Source of the DNA: Smaragdicoccus niigatensis DSM 44881 = NBRC 103563
GTDB taxonomy: Bacteria > Actinomycetota > Actinomycetes > Mycobacteriales > Mycobacteriaceae
Assembly (NCBI RefSeq): GCF_000380645.1
Contig: NZ_AQXZ01000012.1
Coordinates: forward strand, 124,001 to 188,000
DNA length: 64,000 nucleotides
Reading direction: 5' to 3'
Shown here: in pieces, positions 54,113 through 64,000 of the stretch
Layout of the letters: each line of letters begins with the position of its first letter
Numbering within the stretch: position 1 is the first letter of the stretch
The notes under the pieces: model-generated
The model's input: the letters and a program-made list of their open reading frames with translations, nothing else
The model's database searches: none
What the model was told of the DNA's origin: nothing
Made by a program: the position numbers and the translations under genes

Positions 54113-54134
54113 GTCATCGATATATAGCGATGAC
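54113..54134. promoter_or_regulatory. Inverted repeat upstream of hisH
   Basis: GTCATCG (54113-54119) and CGATGAC (54128-54134) flank the 8-nt AT-rich centre ATATATAG in the 97-bp gap between hisB and hisH. TAGGTT at 54165-54170 lies 6 nt before the hisH GTG, so this is an internal promoter and the repeat may be its operator. The regulator is unknown. Confidence 0.45.
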
Positions 54135-54176
54135 GACGCCGGCAGAGCACCGATCCGTCAGAGATAGGTTGGAACT

Positions 54177-54815
54177 GTGTCGAAGGCTCCATCGGTAGCC
54201 CTCCTGGACTATGGGTCGGGCAACATTCGCTCGGCCGAGCGCGCGCTGATCTACGCGGGTGCGCAAGTCGAGGTCACCTCGGACCACAAGGTTGCGTTGG
54301 CCGCGGACGGTCTCGTCGTGCCCGGCGTCGGTGCGTTCGCGGCATGCATGGATGGTCTGAAGGCCGTTCACGGTGAGCGAATCATCGGCCAGCGACTCGC
54401 GGGCGGGCGTCCTGTTCTGGGTATCTGCGTCGGTATGCAGATTCTGTTCGAGCGGGGCGTCGAGTTCGGAATCGAATCCGAGGGTGCCGGCGAATGGCCG
54501 GGAACCGTTGAGCGACTGCCCGCCCAGGTGCTACCGCACATGGGCTGGAACACCGTCGAGGCTCCGGCGGATTCGGTGCTCTTCAAAGACATTGCGCCCG
54601 ACGAGCGTTTCTACTTCGTGCACTCTTATGCCGCGCAGCGCTGGGAGATGGAGCCGTCGGAGCGATTCGCGCCGGCGAAGCTCACCTGGGCCGAGCATGG
54701 CGGCCGGTTCCTCGCGGCCGTCGAGAACGGTGCACTGTCGGCGACTCAGTTCCACCCGGAGAAGTCCGGTGCGACCGGCGCGAAGCTGCTGCGGAACTGG
54801 GTGAGGTCGCTGTGA
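54177..54815 (+). CDS. hisH: Imidazole glycerol phosphate synthase, glutaminase subunit
   Basis: HisH frees ammonia from glutamine for HisF. The 212-residue class I glutamine amidotransferase has [20 protein letters not shown], the nucleophile Cys in [15 protein letters not shown], and the His-Glu pair in [11 protein letters not shown]. The leaderless-type GTG start has TAGGTT 6 nt upstream. Its partner hisF is 8 kb away because of an intervening block. Confidence 0.96.
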   Translation: MSKAPSVALLDYGSGNIRSAERALIYAGAQVEVTSDHKVALAADGLVVPGVGAFAACMDGLKAVHGERIIGQRLAGGRPVLGICVGMQILFERGVEFGIESEGAGEWPGTVERLPAQVLPHMGWNTVEAPADSVLFKDIAPDERFYFVHSYAAQRWEMEPSERFAPAKLTWAEHGGRFLAAVENGALSATQFHPEKSGATGAKLLRNWVRSL

Positions 54816-55045
54816 AGAAGTTCTCGTACGGAGTCTTCGCCGGGCTGACGCTGGGTGCGGGGATGCTCGTCCTCGTTGCGTCTGGTGTGGTCATCTTGGC
54901 CTTCGGACCTGGGCCGAAGGTCGGCTTGGCGATCGCTCTCGGCGGGATCATTGGGTCGATCGCGGCGATGGGGTTCGTCGCGAACCGCCTGCTAGACCGG
55001 GCGAACGCCGATCCCGAGATCAACAATCAGCCGGACAACGGGTAG
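54812..55045 (+). CDS. Small two-helix membrane protein
   Basis: The 77-residue protein has two membrane helices ([20 protein letters not shown] and [20 protein letters not shown]) and a short polar tail. The GTG overlaps the hisH stop as GTGA, so it is translated with histidine genes. No function is known. Confidence 0.7.
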   Translation: MKKFSYGVFAGLTLGAGMLVLVASGVVILAFGPGPKVGLAIALGGIIGSIAAMGFVANRLLDRANADPEINNQPDNG

Positions 55046-55056
55046 CGTCTAGCGCC

Positions 55057-55791
55057 GTGAGTCTCGTTCTTCTGCCTGCCGTTGATGTGGCCAACGGCGA
55101 AGCTGTGCGCCTTGTTCAGGGGGAAGCCGGCTCGGAAACCGGCTATGGCTCCCCACGCGATGCTGCCTTCGCGTGGCAGAGCGCCGGCGCCGAATGGGTC
55201 CATGTCGTGGACCTCGATGCGGCATTTGGTCGTGGTTCGAATCGCGACCTCATCGCCAAGGTCGTCGGCGAGCTCGACGTGAAGGTCGAACTGTCCGGCG
55301 GCATCCGCGACGACGCGTCTCTCGAAGCGGCGCTGGCCACGGGCTGCGCCCGGGTGAATCTCGGCACCGCAGCGATCGAGGACCCGGACTGGTGCGCGCG
55401 TGCGATCGCCAAGTACGGCGAGCGCATCGCGGTCGGTCTCGACGTCCGGCTGATCGACGGCGAGTACCGTCTCCGCGGTCGTGGCTGGGTCACCGACGGT
55501 GGCGACTTGTGGGAGACGCTCGAGCGCCTCGAACGGCAGGGTTGTTCGCGCTACGTCGTCACCGACGTCAGCAAGGACGGCACGTTGACCGGTCCGAACC
55601 TCGAACTGCTTCGCGATGTCTGCGAGGCATCGGAGGCTCCGGTCATCGCCTCGGGTGGTATCTCCGTTCTCGACGACCTCACCGCGATCTCGGAACTCAC
55701 TGAGTTCGGAGTCGAGGGGGCGATCATCGGAAAGGCTCTGTACGCAGGACGTTTCACCCTTGGCGAAGCGCTCGCTGCCGTCGCTCGCTGA
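55057..55791 (+). CDS. hisA: Phosphoribosyl isomerase (HisA, PriA in actinobacteria)
   Basis: The 244-residue TIM-barrel enzyme isomerises ProFAR; in many actinobacteria the same enzyme (PriA) also serves tryptophan synthesis. It shows [78 protein letters not shown] and [26 protein letters not shown] lies 8 nt before the GTG. Confidence 0.95.
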   Translation: MSLVLLPAVDVANGEAVRLVQGEAGSETGYGSPRDAAFAWQSAGAEWVHVVDLDAAFGRGSNRDLIAKVVGELDVKVELSGGIRDDASLEAALATGCARVNLGTAAIEDPDWCARAIAKYGERIAVGLDVRLIDGEYRLRGRGWVTDGGDLWETLERLERQGCSRYVVTDVSKDGTLTGPNLELLRDVCEASEAPVIASGGISVLDDLTAISELTEFGVEGAIIGKALYAGRFTLGEALAAVAR

Positions 55792-55798
55792 GTTCGCC

Positions 55799-56632
55799 GT
55801 GAGTCTGACCAGGGACCCCCAGGAGTTGCTGGGGATAGCGTCGGAAGTGCTCGATCTCGTGTGGGACCGATTCGTCGACGGTCTCTGCGCGGGGAGTGCG
55901 GTGTCGAAGGACAACGCCGACTTCGCGACCTCGGTAGACCTCGAAGTAGAACGGATCGTCTCCGCCGAACTCCGCGAACGCACGGGCATCCCCGTTCTGG
56001 GTGAGGAATTCGGTGGGCCCGATATCCACGCGGGTACGACGTGGGTGCTCGATCCGATCGACGGAACGTTCAACTATTCGGCTGGGATTTCGCTCGCCGG
56101 GACGCTGCTTGCCCTCGTGCACGAGGGCAGGCCGATCATCGGCCTCATCTGGATGCCGTTGACGGGGGAGAAGTACGCCGCACTCGAGGGCGGTCCCGTG
56201 ATGAAGAACGGCAAACCGCTGCCCATGCTGGAACCGCGGGACCTCGCAACGTCTCTCATCGGCTTCGGTGTGTTCACACCTCCGATGGCTCAGTTCCTTT
56301 CGCCCGCGTTCCGGCTCGAACTGTTCAACAAGCTCAATGCGAAGACCGACCGAATCCGGATTTCCGGATCGACCGGCATCGACCTCGCTTACACCGCTGC
56401 AGGTGCACTCGGCGGCAGCATCGTGTTCGGCTTCCATCCGTGGGACAACGCGCCCGGCGCACTCTTGGTTCAAGCCGCGGGCGGCATCGTCACCGATCTG
56501 GCGGGTGAGCCGTGGACGATCGAGTCGACGTCGATGGTGGCGGCCGCACCGCGGGTCCATGACGAGCTGATGGACGTCATCGCCTCAACTCATTGCAGTG
56601 ACAAGAGTCTGCGGCGCATTTCCGATAACTGA
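55799..56632 (+). CDS. impA: Inositol-1-monophosphatase family protein
   Basis: The 277-residue phosphatase has the IMPase metal motifs GEEFGG, WVLDPIDGTFNYSAGISLAG and the C-terminal PWDNAPGALLVQAAGGIVTD. In mycobacteria impA stands between hisA and hisF, the same place as here. It may dephosphorylate inositol phosphate or histidinol phosphate. The GTG at 55799 follows the hisA stop by 7 bp; the frame is open upstream but inside hisA. Confidence 0.88.
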   Translation: MSLTRDPQELLGIASEVLDLVWDRFVDGLCAGSAVSKDNADFATSVDLEVERIVSAELRERTGIPVLGEEFGGPDIHAGTTWVLDPIDGTFNYSAGISLAGTLLALVHEGRPIIGLIWMPLTGEKYAALEGGPVMKNGKPLPMLEPRDLATSLIGFGVFTPPMAQFLSPAFRLELFNKLNAKTDRIRISGSTGIDLAYTAAGALGGSIVFGFHPWDNAPGALLVQAAGGIVTDLAGEPWTIESTSMVAAAPRVHDELMDVIASTHCSDKSLRRISDN

Positions 56633-56692
56633 GTTGCGCCCCGGCCAGCGGCTTCACGGTCGCCAGATGGCCGAGGGTCGTGAGCATCCGGA

Positions 56693-58721
<2,029 letters not shown>

Positions 58722-58823
58722 GACAGACGCTCCAGACTCCGGCTGCGAGGGGCCAGATCATTCGAATCGGGGACGGCGCGGCCAAAGGTGGCCGGGCGCG
58801 AAGTGCCCCTGATACTGCTCAGG

Positions 58824-59240
58824 TTACACCGATACATGATCGTCCGACGGCGACGCGGGCGGCCCGCTCTGGGTCCCTAAATCGGCTAGTGCAGCGTCGA
58901 CGCTGACGAACCTTTCCATGGACCCCGCCGCGCCGACAACGTCGAGCACGCGATCCACCGACCGCACGCCGGTGACCAGTCGGAGTCCGTGGGTGGCCGA
59001 AATCTGCGCATGGACGTCCAAGAGGACCTCGAGCCCGACCAGCCCGAAGAAGTCGACGCCCGACAGGTCGACGACGACGGTTGGTGTCGTGTCATCTATC
59101 GCGTTGGCGAGGTGCGTTCGGAACTCGTCGCCAGTCGAGAGATCAACCGCTCCGGCGACGGTCAAAACCGTGAGCCCGTCGCGGTGGACGACGTCGCTGC
59201 GAAGACCGGCAACGTATTCGGCGGAGCGGTGTAAGGACAT
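58824..59240 (-). CDS. STAS-domain anti-anti-sigma factor-like protein
   Basis: The 138-residue protein has a STAS domain (LTVLTVAGAVDLSTGDEFRT, then TTPTVVVDLSGVDFFGLVGL and EVLLDVHAQISATHGLRLVT). The phosphorylatable Ser of SpoIIAA-type proteins is replaced in DLSGVDFFG by Asp-Phe, so partner switching may not use phosphorylation. A perfect GGAGGT site lies 4 nt before ATG 59240, inside the end of the upstream gene. A role in stress sigma-factor control is inferred. Confidence 0.82.
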   Translation of the reverse strand: MSLHRSAEYVAGLRSDVVHRDGLTVLTVAGAVDLSTGDEFRTHLANAIDDTTPTVVVDLSGVDFFGLVGLEVLLDVHAQISATHGLRLVTGVRSVDRVLDVVGAAGSMERFVSVDAALADLGTQSGPPASPSDDHVSV

Positions 59241-59923
59241 GAATACCTCCGAAGGAGTGTTTGTTGAGGAGAAGGCACGACGGGGGCGCTTCTGGCGCGT
59301 CGACGTGAGACTGACCTGGTCACGGTCGTGGCGAGAACGGCAAGTCCGGTCACGGCCATGAAGATGGGAAGCGGATAGAGCACGAGTCGTTCGCTGATTC
59401 CGATCTGTACGACTGACCCGGCGAGCAAGACAACCCCGACAATCCCGCTCACGGCGCACGCTGCCGACCAGACCGCGACGGTTCTCCGCTGCCGCCAGAG
59501 CCACACCGCGATAAGAATCAGTACGACGTGACGGGATGCGAAAGCCGGGACCACGGCGAGGAGATGGGCGACGATGCCGTCGCTGGAGGGAACCAGTCCG
59601 GTCGCCGCCGTGCTCAGTCCCGTGATGAGCGAGAGCGAACCAAGCCACCATTGGCGGTATCCGCGCGGGAGTACTCCGCGAAAGAGAACGGCACCCACAA
59701 TCGTCAGAAGCCCGAGGACGACGAACGTTGCGTTCATGAGTAGATGCAACGGCGAACAGAGAATCGCACTACATGCCGTGACGCCGAGGTCGCTGATCGA
59801 ATCCCGGCTGAAGCTGTAAGGGACCTTCCAGGCGTAGGCGGTGACGATCTCGGACGCAAGGTAGAGGAAGGCGAGACTCCAGGCGAGACCTGCCGCACCG
59901 TATCGACTGGCCTGTGATTTCAA
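59162..59923 (-). CDS. DUF998 family membrane protein
   Basis: The 253-residue protein has about six helices and DUF998 features (YSFSRDSISDLGVTACSAIL, then MNATFVVLGLLTIVGAVLFR and GLVPSSDGIVAHLLAVVPAF). The TTG start has GGGAG 6 nt upstream. Its 3' end overlaps the STAS gene by 79 bases in another frame, with the last 40 residues (PSPQQTLLRRYSCPYTAPPN and on) polar and low in quality. A frameshift that shortens it, or true overlap, are both possible. Confidence 0.72.
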   Translation of the reverse strand: MKSQASRYGAAGLAWSLAFLYLASEIVTAYAWKVPYSFSRDSISDLGVTACSAILCSPLHLLMNATFVVLGLLTIVGAVLFRGVLPRGYRQWWLGSLSLITGLSTAATGLVPSSDGIVAHLLAVVPAFASRHVVLILIAVWLWRQRRTVAVWSAACAVSGIVGVVLLAGSVVQIGISERLVLYPLPIFMAVTGLAVLATTVTRSVSRRRARSAPVVPSPQQTLLRRYSCPYTAPPNTLPVFAATSSTATGSRF

Positions 59924-60120
59924 CGTGTGCTCCCGACGAATGGGTACTTCATCCGTCGGCTCGTGTCTACGGTGTATATATGCAGTGTATGCCTACAGCC
60001 TTGACAACACCAGGTAGTCGGCGTGAACTGGAGTTGGACGCTCGGTGTCCGTAGCGCGAAGCCATGTCGGGAACGACGATCCGCCAGATGCCGAAATCGA
60101 AATCTTCGTTAGGAACCAAA

Positions 60121-60582
60121 ATGGACACCAGCACTCTGGTTTGGCTCGCTGTTGTCGTGATTGCGGGAATTCTGCTCGGTGTGGGATCGGCTCTGGCATC
60201 GAGGCGCTCGATTGCGAAACGTCACTCAGAAGCCGACATCATCCGCGATCGTGCGACCCAACAGGAGCGTCAGGCGACCGAGCGCGAAGCTCTCGCCGAC
60301 GAAGCCGCGGCGAACGCCCGGGCCATGCAAGCACAGGCCGAGGCCAAGGCGGCCATCGCAGCGCGATTGCACCACGGTGCAGAGATGCGCCGCGAAGAGG
60401 CAGTCTCTGCACGTGCCGAGGTCGACGGGGAGTTCGAACGTGCGGACAAGATCGATCCGGCCGTAAAGTCAGCTGACTCGCGCGACGACGGTGCCACGGA
60501 CAAATTCGCCACCGGTAACGGCAACCCTTTCACGGGCAACGGCAGGCCCGACAGTCGGTCCGCCGGCCATCACGTCCCCTAG
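60121..60582 (+). CDS. Membrane-anchored coiled-coil protein, Ala/Glu/Arg-rich
   Basis: The 153-residue protein has one N-terminal helix (TLVWLAVVVIAGILLGVGSA) and then a long charged helix (ATQQEREA-type; QATEREALADEAAANARAMQ) followed by a disordered Gly/Asn tail (FATGNGNPFTGNGRPDSRSA). AGGA precedes the ATG at 60121. The form resembles actinobacterial stress proteins with YtxH-like helices. Function unknown. Its stop overlaps the convergent TetR gene by four bases. Confidence 0.7.
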   Translation: MDTSTLVWLAVVVIAGILLGVGSALASRRSIAKRHSEADIIRDRATQQERQATEREALADEAAANARAMQAQAEAKAAIAARLHHGAEMRREEAVSARAEVDGEFERADKIDPAVKSADSRDDGATDKFATGNGNPFTGNGRPDSRSAGHHVP

Positions 60583-61340
60583 TTGGAGTCACCAACGACG
60601 ACGTCGCCGTCTGATGGGCTGACGGCGGAGAGTTCGGCGGTCAGGCCGGTGAAGAGGATGTCGAGGCCGCGCTCGAGTTCGGCGGCGCCATCGTAGGTGG
60701 CCAGAACTGACGCCAGACTCCGGATCAATGGGAATTCATCGATCGGCATTCGGAACAGGCCCAGGCGCAACAGGTCGTCGGTTTCCTCGGGCCTTTCGAC
60801 GACCTCCTGGAGTTCGTTGAGAACGTGGCCGTGCAAGAACCCAAAGAGTGCGCGGTAGATGTGGAGCGCATCTGCGCCGGTGAAACCGGCGCCGGTGAGG
60901 AGCGCGAGGGCGTCCTCCAGGGGGCGTAGCGTGCCGAGCGGACGCAGGCCGAGCGGCGTCGCCAGCGGGCGCGTGACGAGTAATGGAACGGCCTTCGGGT
61001 GGGCGAGTGCCAACTCTCGGAACTTCCGCGCGACCACCCGCAACTGATGCAACCAATCGGGGTCGGTGGTGTCTACGGTCAGATTTGAGAGCACCAATTC
61101 GGCCACCCCGTCAAGCAATGCGGCCTTGCTCGGTACCAGTCGGTACAGAACCATGGGGTCCCGACCCAGTGCCGTGCCGAGGCGGCGCATCGACAGTGCT
61201 TCGATGCCGTCGCGGTCGATGCACTCGAGGGCCGTTGCGAGCATCATCGGCCGCGTCAATGGGCCGGTCGTCGCACCATTAGTGTTCATTCCAGTCCGTC
61301 CATTCGGCAGTTCAACCATGTGGTAGCTCTCATTTAACAC
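60579..61340 (-). CDS. TetR-family transcriptional regulator
   Basis: The 253-residue protein has a TetR helix-turn-helix (about 33-75; ALECIDRDGIEALSMRRLGT, then ALGRDPMVLYRLVPSKAALL) and the C-terminal domain of the TetR/TetR_C type (RKFRELALAHPKAVPLLVTR; RALFGFLHGHVLNELQEVVE). TACACT lies 8 nt before the GTG at 61340, so the mRNA is probably leaderless; ATG codons at 61319 and 61289 are alternatives. The palindrome at 61351-61362 overlaps the promoter. Confidence 0.88.
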   Translation of the reverse strand: MLNESYHMVELPNGRTGMNTNGATTGPLTRPMMLATALECIDRDGIEALSMRRLGTALGRDPMVLYRLVPSKAALLDGVAELVLSNLTVDTTDPDWLHQLRVVARKFRELALAHPKAVPLLVTRPLATPLGLRPLGTLRPLEDALALLTGAGFTGADALHIYRALFGFLHGHVLNELQEVVERPEETDDLLRLGLFRMPIDEFPLIRSLASVLATYDGAAELERGLDILFTGLTAELSAVSPSDGDVVVGDSN

Positions 61341-61350
61341 TGAACTAGAG

Positions 61351-61362
61351 TGTAGATCTACA
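61351..61362. promoter_or_regulatory. Palindrome between tetR and the DUF6131 gene
   Basis: TGTAGATCTACA is a perfect 12-bp dyad. It overlaps the TACACT -10 of the TetR gene (61349-61354, reverse strand) and lies next to TTGACA (61366-61371), the -35 candidate for the rightward genes, so it may be the operator for both directions. Confidence 0.55.
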
Positions 61363-61550
61363 GCGTTGACATGAGGCGTAGACTTGAGGTAGTTGCTTCA
61401 CCCATGAAGCCCTCTCTCGCCCCGCATAACTTGCGCCGCGAAGAACTTCATCGGGTGAGTCGATTGGGCCAAACCGCACACCAAGCGGCGGGCGGAATCT
61501 CCGAATCGGTTTCCTCTCCGGCCCAGACAACAAACAGAAATCAGGTCATC

Positions 61551-61706
61551 ATGATCGTTCTCGGACTGATCCTCATGGTCGCGGGATACCTCCTCGGAAT
61601 CGGAATCCTCACGACGCTCGGTCTCATCCTCCTCGTCGTCGGCGTCATCTTGCTGGTCATGGGCTCGATGGGTCGACCAGCCTTCGGCCGCCGGCACTAC
61701 TTCTGA
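61551..61706 (+). CDS. DUF6131 family small membrane protein
   Basis: The 51-residue protein is two glycine-rich membrane helices (LGLILMVAGYLLGIGILTTL and GLILLVVGVILLVMGSMGRP) plus a basic RRHYF tail, the DUF6131 pattern. The ATG at 61551 is used; the frame is open upstream but without family features. The 210-base stretch before it holds the TetR promoter, a palindrome and TTGACA but no other gene. Confidence 0.75.
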   Translation: MIVLGLILMVAGYLLGIGILTTLGLILLVVGVILLVMGSMGRPAFGRRHYF

Positions 61707-61752
61707 TCCGCGCTCGACATGAGAGTTCGGCGCTGGTCGAAAGGGGTTTCCC

Positions 61753-61959
61753 GTGCAAACCACCGCTGACGGGCTCCGCAGCCGGAGCTTCGATCTGATC
61801 ATTTACGGCGCCGCACTGGTCGTCGCCGGGTTCGCGATTCCGCTGCCGTTGCTGTGGGCTCTGGCCAGCGTGTCTTTCGCCGCCGGAGTGGTGCTCGGAG
61901 CATCAGCGTCTTTGGTCCGTGTGGTCGATAACGACGACTCCACGGACTACGTCCGCTGA
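61753..61959 (+). CDS. Small membrane protein
   Basis: The 68-residue protein has two membrane helices (LIIYGAALVVAGFAIPLPLL and ALASVSFAAGVVLGASASLV) and an acidic tail. AAAGGGG lies upstream of the GTG start. It belongs to a run of tiny membrane-protein genes in the island between impA and hisF. Function unknown. Confidence 0.6.
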   Translation: MQTTADGLRSRSFDLIIYGAALVVAGFAIPLPLLWALASVSFAAGVVLGASASLVRVVDNDDSTDYVR

Positions 61960-62032
61960 CCCATCGCGGGTCACACAAAAACAGAACACTCGCGACCGTC
62001 TCGATGGTCGATGTGACAAATGGAGGTGCGCC

Positions 62033-62257
62033 ATGCGCAGAGGACCAGGCGGAATTATCGGAATCCTCGTGATCGTGTGGCTGATCGTCGGCGCCGTCGC
62101 GTGCGGACAGCGCGGATACTTCACCAATCACACTGAGGGTTGCGGGGGTGTCGCGACGATCGCCGTGACGATCCTTGCGGGGCCGCTCAACTACATGGGC
62201 CTCAATCCAAAGGTGGCCGACTGCAATGTGCCGAATGCGCCGCAGCCCAGCCCGTAG
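62033..62257 (+). CDS. Small secreted or membrane protein
   Basis: The 74-residue protein has an N-terminal hydrophobic segment (GIIGILVIVWLIVGAVACGQ) that could be an anchor, a short GYFTNHTEGCGGVATIAVTI stretch, and a Pro-rich tail with a fourth Cys region (VADCNVPNAPQPSP). A good GGAGGTG site lies before the ATG. Similar small proteins are common in Mycobacteriales; the role is unknown. Confidence 0.68.
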   Translation: MRRGPGGIIGILVIVWLIVGAVACGQRGYFTNHTEGCGGVATIAVTILAGPLNYMGLNPKVADCNVPNAPQPSP

Positions 62258-62272
62258 AGACCTGGGAACCGC

Positions 62273-62683
62273 ATGACCACGACAAGAGTGTCATCGTGCT
62301 TGATCCGGGTTTCTGACCTGGATCGCTCGATGAGCTTCTATCAGGACGTTTTCGAATGTCGGGTGGCGATCCGTGAATCGGACTCGGCGCTTCTCATCAG
62401 TCCCGACGGATTCCAGTTCTACCTGCGGATTGCCAACCGATCTGCGCACATGCAACGAATCGAAGACGTCGGCGTCAAGCAGATCATTTGGTCGACGGAC
62501 AGTGCAGCTGAGCTTGCGCAGATCGAAGAACGGCTTCGTTCCTTCTATCCGAGCACCTATACGAACACCACGAACGGAATCACGTTCGTCGACGGCATAG
62601 ACCCGGATGGCAATCGGGTGCTCATCACGACGCCCACGCCGGCGCAACTCCCGCGCGAGGTCATCGACCGCCGGATGCGCTGA
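62273..62683 (+). CDS. VOC-family (glyoxalase/bleomycin resistance fold) protein
   Basis: The 136-residue protein begins SSCLIRVSDLDRSMSFYQDV, continues ALLISPDGFQFYLRIANRSA and ends TNGITFVDGIDPDGNRVLIT, the beta-alpha-beta-beta-beta arrangement of the vicinal oxygen chelate fold. The usual first metal His is absent (SSCLIRV), so catalysis is doubtful. It is the last gene before hisF. Confidence 0.78.
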   Translation: MTTTRVSSCLIRVSDLDRSMSFYQDVFECRVAIRESDSALLISPDGFQFYLRIANRSAHMQRIEDVGVKQIIWSTDSAAELAQIEERLRSFYPSTYTNTTNGITFVDGIDPDGNRVLITTPTPAQLPREVIDRRMR

Positions 62684-62726
62684 ACCCCCACCAGATGTCG
62701 TCAAGCGTCATCTCTAGGATGATTTT

Positions 62727-63500
62727 GTGACGGTTGCGGTTCGCGTTATCCCATGTCTCGACGTCGACGCAGGTCGAGTGGTCAAAGGCGTCAATTTCGC
62801 CAACCTTCGGGACGCCGGCGATCCGGTTGCGTTGGCCGCCGCGTACGACGCCCAGGGTGCGGACGAACTCACCTTCCTCGACGTGACTGCGTCGTCGGGA
62901 AACCGCGAGACGATGTTCGACGTCGTGCGTCGCACCGCGGAGCAGGTCTTCATTCCGCTGACGGTCGGCGGTGGTGTTCGCAGCGTCGCCGACGTCGACA
63001 CGCTGCTGCGCGCCGGTGCCGACAAGGTGTCGGTGAACACCGCGGCGATCGCACGGCCGGAACTGCTCAAGGAACTCAGCGAACGTTTCGGCTCGCAGTG
63101 CATCGTCCTGTCGGTCGATGCCCGGACCGTGCCGGACGGCGAGACCGACACCCCTTCGGGCTGGGAGGTCACGACGCACGGTGGTCGTCGCGGCACCGGG
63201 ATCGACGCCGTCGAGTGGGCGATCCGGGGACAGGAACTGGGTGTCGGCGAGATTCTCCTGAACTCGATGGATGCGGACGGCACGAAGGCCGGTTTTGACC
63301 TCCCGATGATTCGGGCGGTCCGCGCTGCGGTGACCGTGCCGGTGATCGCGAGTGGTGGCGCCGGAGCTGTCGAGGACTTCGCCCCGGCGGTGCAGGCGGG
63401 TGCGGATGCGGTGCTCGCAGCGAGTGTCTTCCACTTCGGCGATCTGACGATTCCGCAGGTCAAGGCCTCGATGATGCAAGCAGGCATCGTTGTCCGTTAA
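62727..63500 (+). CDS. hisF: Imidazole glycerol phosphate synthase, cyclase subunit
   Basis: HisF makes imidazole glycerol phosphate and AICAR with ammonia from HisH. The 257-residue barrel has [20 protein letters not shown] with catalytic Asp11, [20 protein letters not shown], and [10 protein letters not shown] with the second catalytic Asp. TAGGAT lies 6 nt before the GTG, so it has its own leaderless promoter, as expected for a gene cut off from the rest of the his cluster. Confidence 0.96.
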   Translation: MTVAVRVIPCLDVDAGRVVKGVNFANLRDAGDPVALAAAYDAQGADELTFLDVTASSGNRETMFDVVRRTAEQVFIPLTVGGGVRSVADVDTLLRAGADKVSVNTAAIARPELLKELSERFGSQCIVLSVDARTVPDGETDTPSGWEVTTHGGRRGTGIDAVEWAIRGQELGVGEILLNSMDADGTKAGFDLPMIRAVRAAVTVPVIASGGAGAVEDFAPAVQAGADAVLAASVFHFGDLTIPQVKASMMQAGIVVR

Positions 63501-64000
63501 GGTCGGCGTCCTGGCGCTGCAGGGTGACGTCCGCGAACATCTCGAAGCACTGGAAGCCTCGGGTACCTCGGCGATTTCGGTGCGCCGGGAGCGGGAACTC
63601 GAGCAGGTCGACGGGCTGGTGATCCCCGGTGGAGAGTCGACCACCATCAGCAAACTGCTCGGCATGTTCGACCTGTTCGAACCGATCCAGGCCCGGCTCA
63701 AGGACGGCATGCCGGCGTTCGGGTCGTGTGCGGGAATGATCCTGCTCGCCAGCGAAGTGCTCGATACCCGCGACGACGCCGTGAACTTCGGTGCGATCGA
63801 CATGACGGTTCGTCGAAACGCGTTCGGTCGCCAGGTCGACTCGTTCGAACAAGACCTCGACTTTGTGGGTCTCGACTCGCCCTTGCGGGCCGTCTTCATT
63901 CGGGCCCCGTGGGTCGAGCGCGTCGGTAGCGGCGTCGAGGTCCTTGCCCGGGACAGTGGCGGGCACATCGTTGCCGTTCGGCACGGCAATGTCATGGCGA
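63490..64000 (+). CDS. pdxT: Pyridoxal 5'-phosphate synthase glutaminase subunit, 3' truncated
   Basis: PdxT frees ammonia for PdxS in vitamin B6 synthesis. The visible 170 residues show [40 protein letters not shown], the nucleophile Cys in [34 protein letters not shown] and [11 protein letters not shown]. The only suitable start is TTG 63490, which overlaps the end of hisF by 11 bases. The catalytic His-Glu pair lies beyond the window. HisI, which usually follows hisF, is absent here. Confidence 0.93.
   Translation, partial: MSVKVGVLALQGDVREHLEALEASGTSAISVRRERELEQVDGLVIPGGESTTISKLLGMFDLFEPIQARLKDGMPAFGSCAGMILLASEVLDTRDDAVNFGAIDMTVRRNAFGRQVDSFEQDLDFVGLDSPLRAVFIRAPWVERVGSGVEVLARDSGGHIVAVRHGNVMA

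Overview
The window is high-GC DNA from an actinobacterium of the order Mycobacteriales (Gordonia, Rhodococcus or Williamsia-like; the genus cannot be fixed from sequence alone). The evidence is the gene content: a DUF222/HNH protein, AccD3-like carboxyltransferase, DUF3558 lipoprotein, DUF2567 protein and BsaP behind bioB, and the hisD-C-B-H-A-impA-hisF order. GTG and TTG starts are frequent. At least 17 start codons sit 6 to 8 nt behind a TANNNT-like -10 hexamer, which is the signature of leaderless mRNAs in this order. No rRNA, tRNA, CRISPR array or insertion sequence was seen, and no gene-free stretch exceeds about 220 bases.

Layout. 0-3.5 kb: a truncated DUF2236 oxygenase-like gene and its TetR regulator, divergent from a 636-residue acyl-CoA dehydrogenase homologue, with palindromes between them. 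3.5-5.5 kb: a TVP38-type membrane protein and bioA. 5.6-8.7 kb: a cassette not recognised as any described system: a 34-codon Trp/His plus Gly/Ser peptide with a C-terminal Cys, a peptidase-less ABC exporter and a stand-alone protein kinase. 8.7-17.6 kb: a membrane protein, a D-2-hydroxyacid dehydrogenase, a GMC oxidoreductase, bioF-bioD, sthA, an AccD3-like protein and a secreted serine-hydrolase-like protein. 17.6-19.2 kb: the DUF222/HNH gene.

19.4-27.3 kb: an organosulfur module: tauD-like dioxygenase, ssuC, ssuB, ssuA, an NtaA/DszA-type flavin monooxygenase, an embedded ABC-2 exporter, and a ROK regulator (SsuR-like). Both tauD and the ROK gene are preceded by tiny leaderless ORFs with Cys (and Met) codons near the end, which look like cysteine-responsive attenuators. 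27.3-31.7 kb: an orphan protein, an MFS transporter with a BioQ-like TetR gene, then bioB-bsaP-DUF2567. The same TGAAC-N3-GTTCA box lies before bioF and between bioQ and bioB, so the split biotin loci appear to share one repressor.

31.7-44 kb: rsgA with a coupled leader ORF, a flavin reductase pair, acyl-CoA dehydrogenase, FUSC protein, P1 peptidase, DUF3558 lipoprotein, and an NrtR-type Nudix regulator divergent from nadA-nadB-nadC. 44-51 kb: a DUF218 protein, TetR/MFS and MarR/MFS drug-efflux pairs, and a TMEM43-family membrane protein.

51-64 kb: hisD-hisC-hisB, hisH, a small membrane protein, hisA, impA and hisF, then a truncated pdxT. Between impA and hisF sits about 6 kb of stress-type genes (orphan GroEL paralogue, DUF5994, STAS, DUF998, TetR, several tiny membrane proteins, a VOC protein) that interrupts the usual impA-hisF adjacency.
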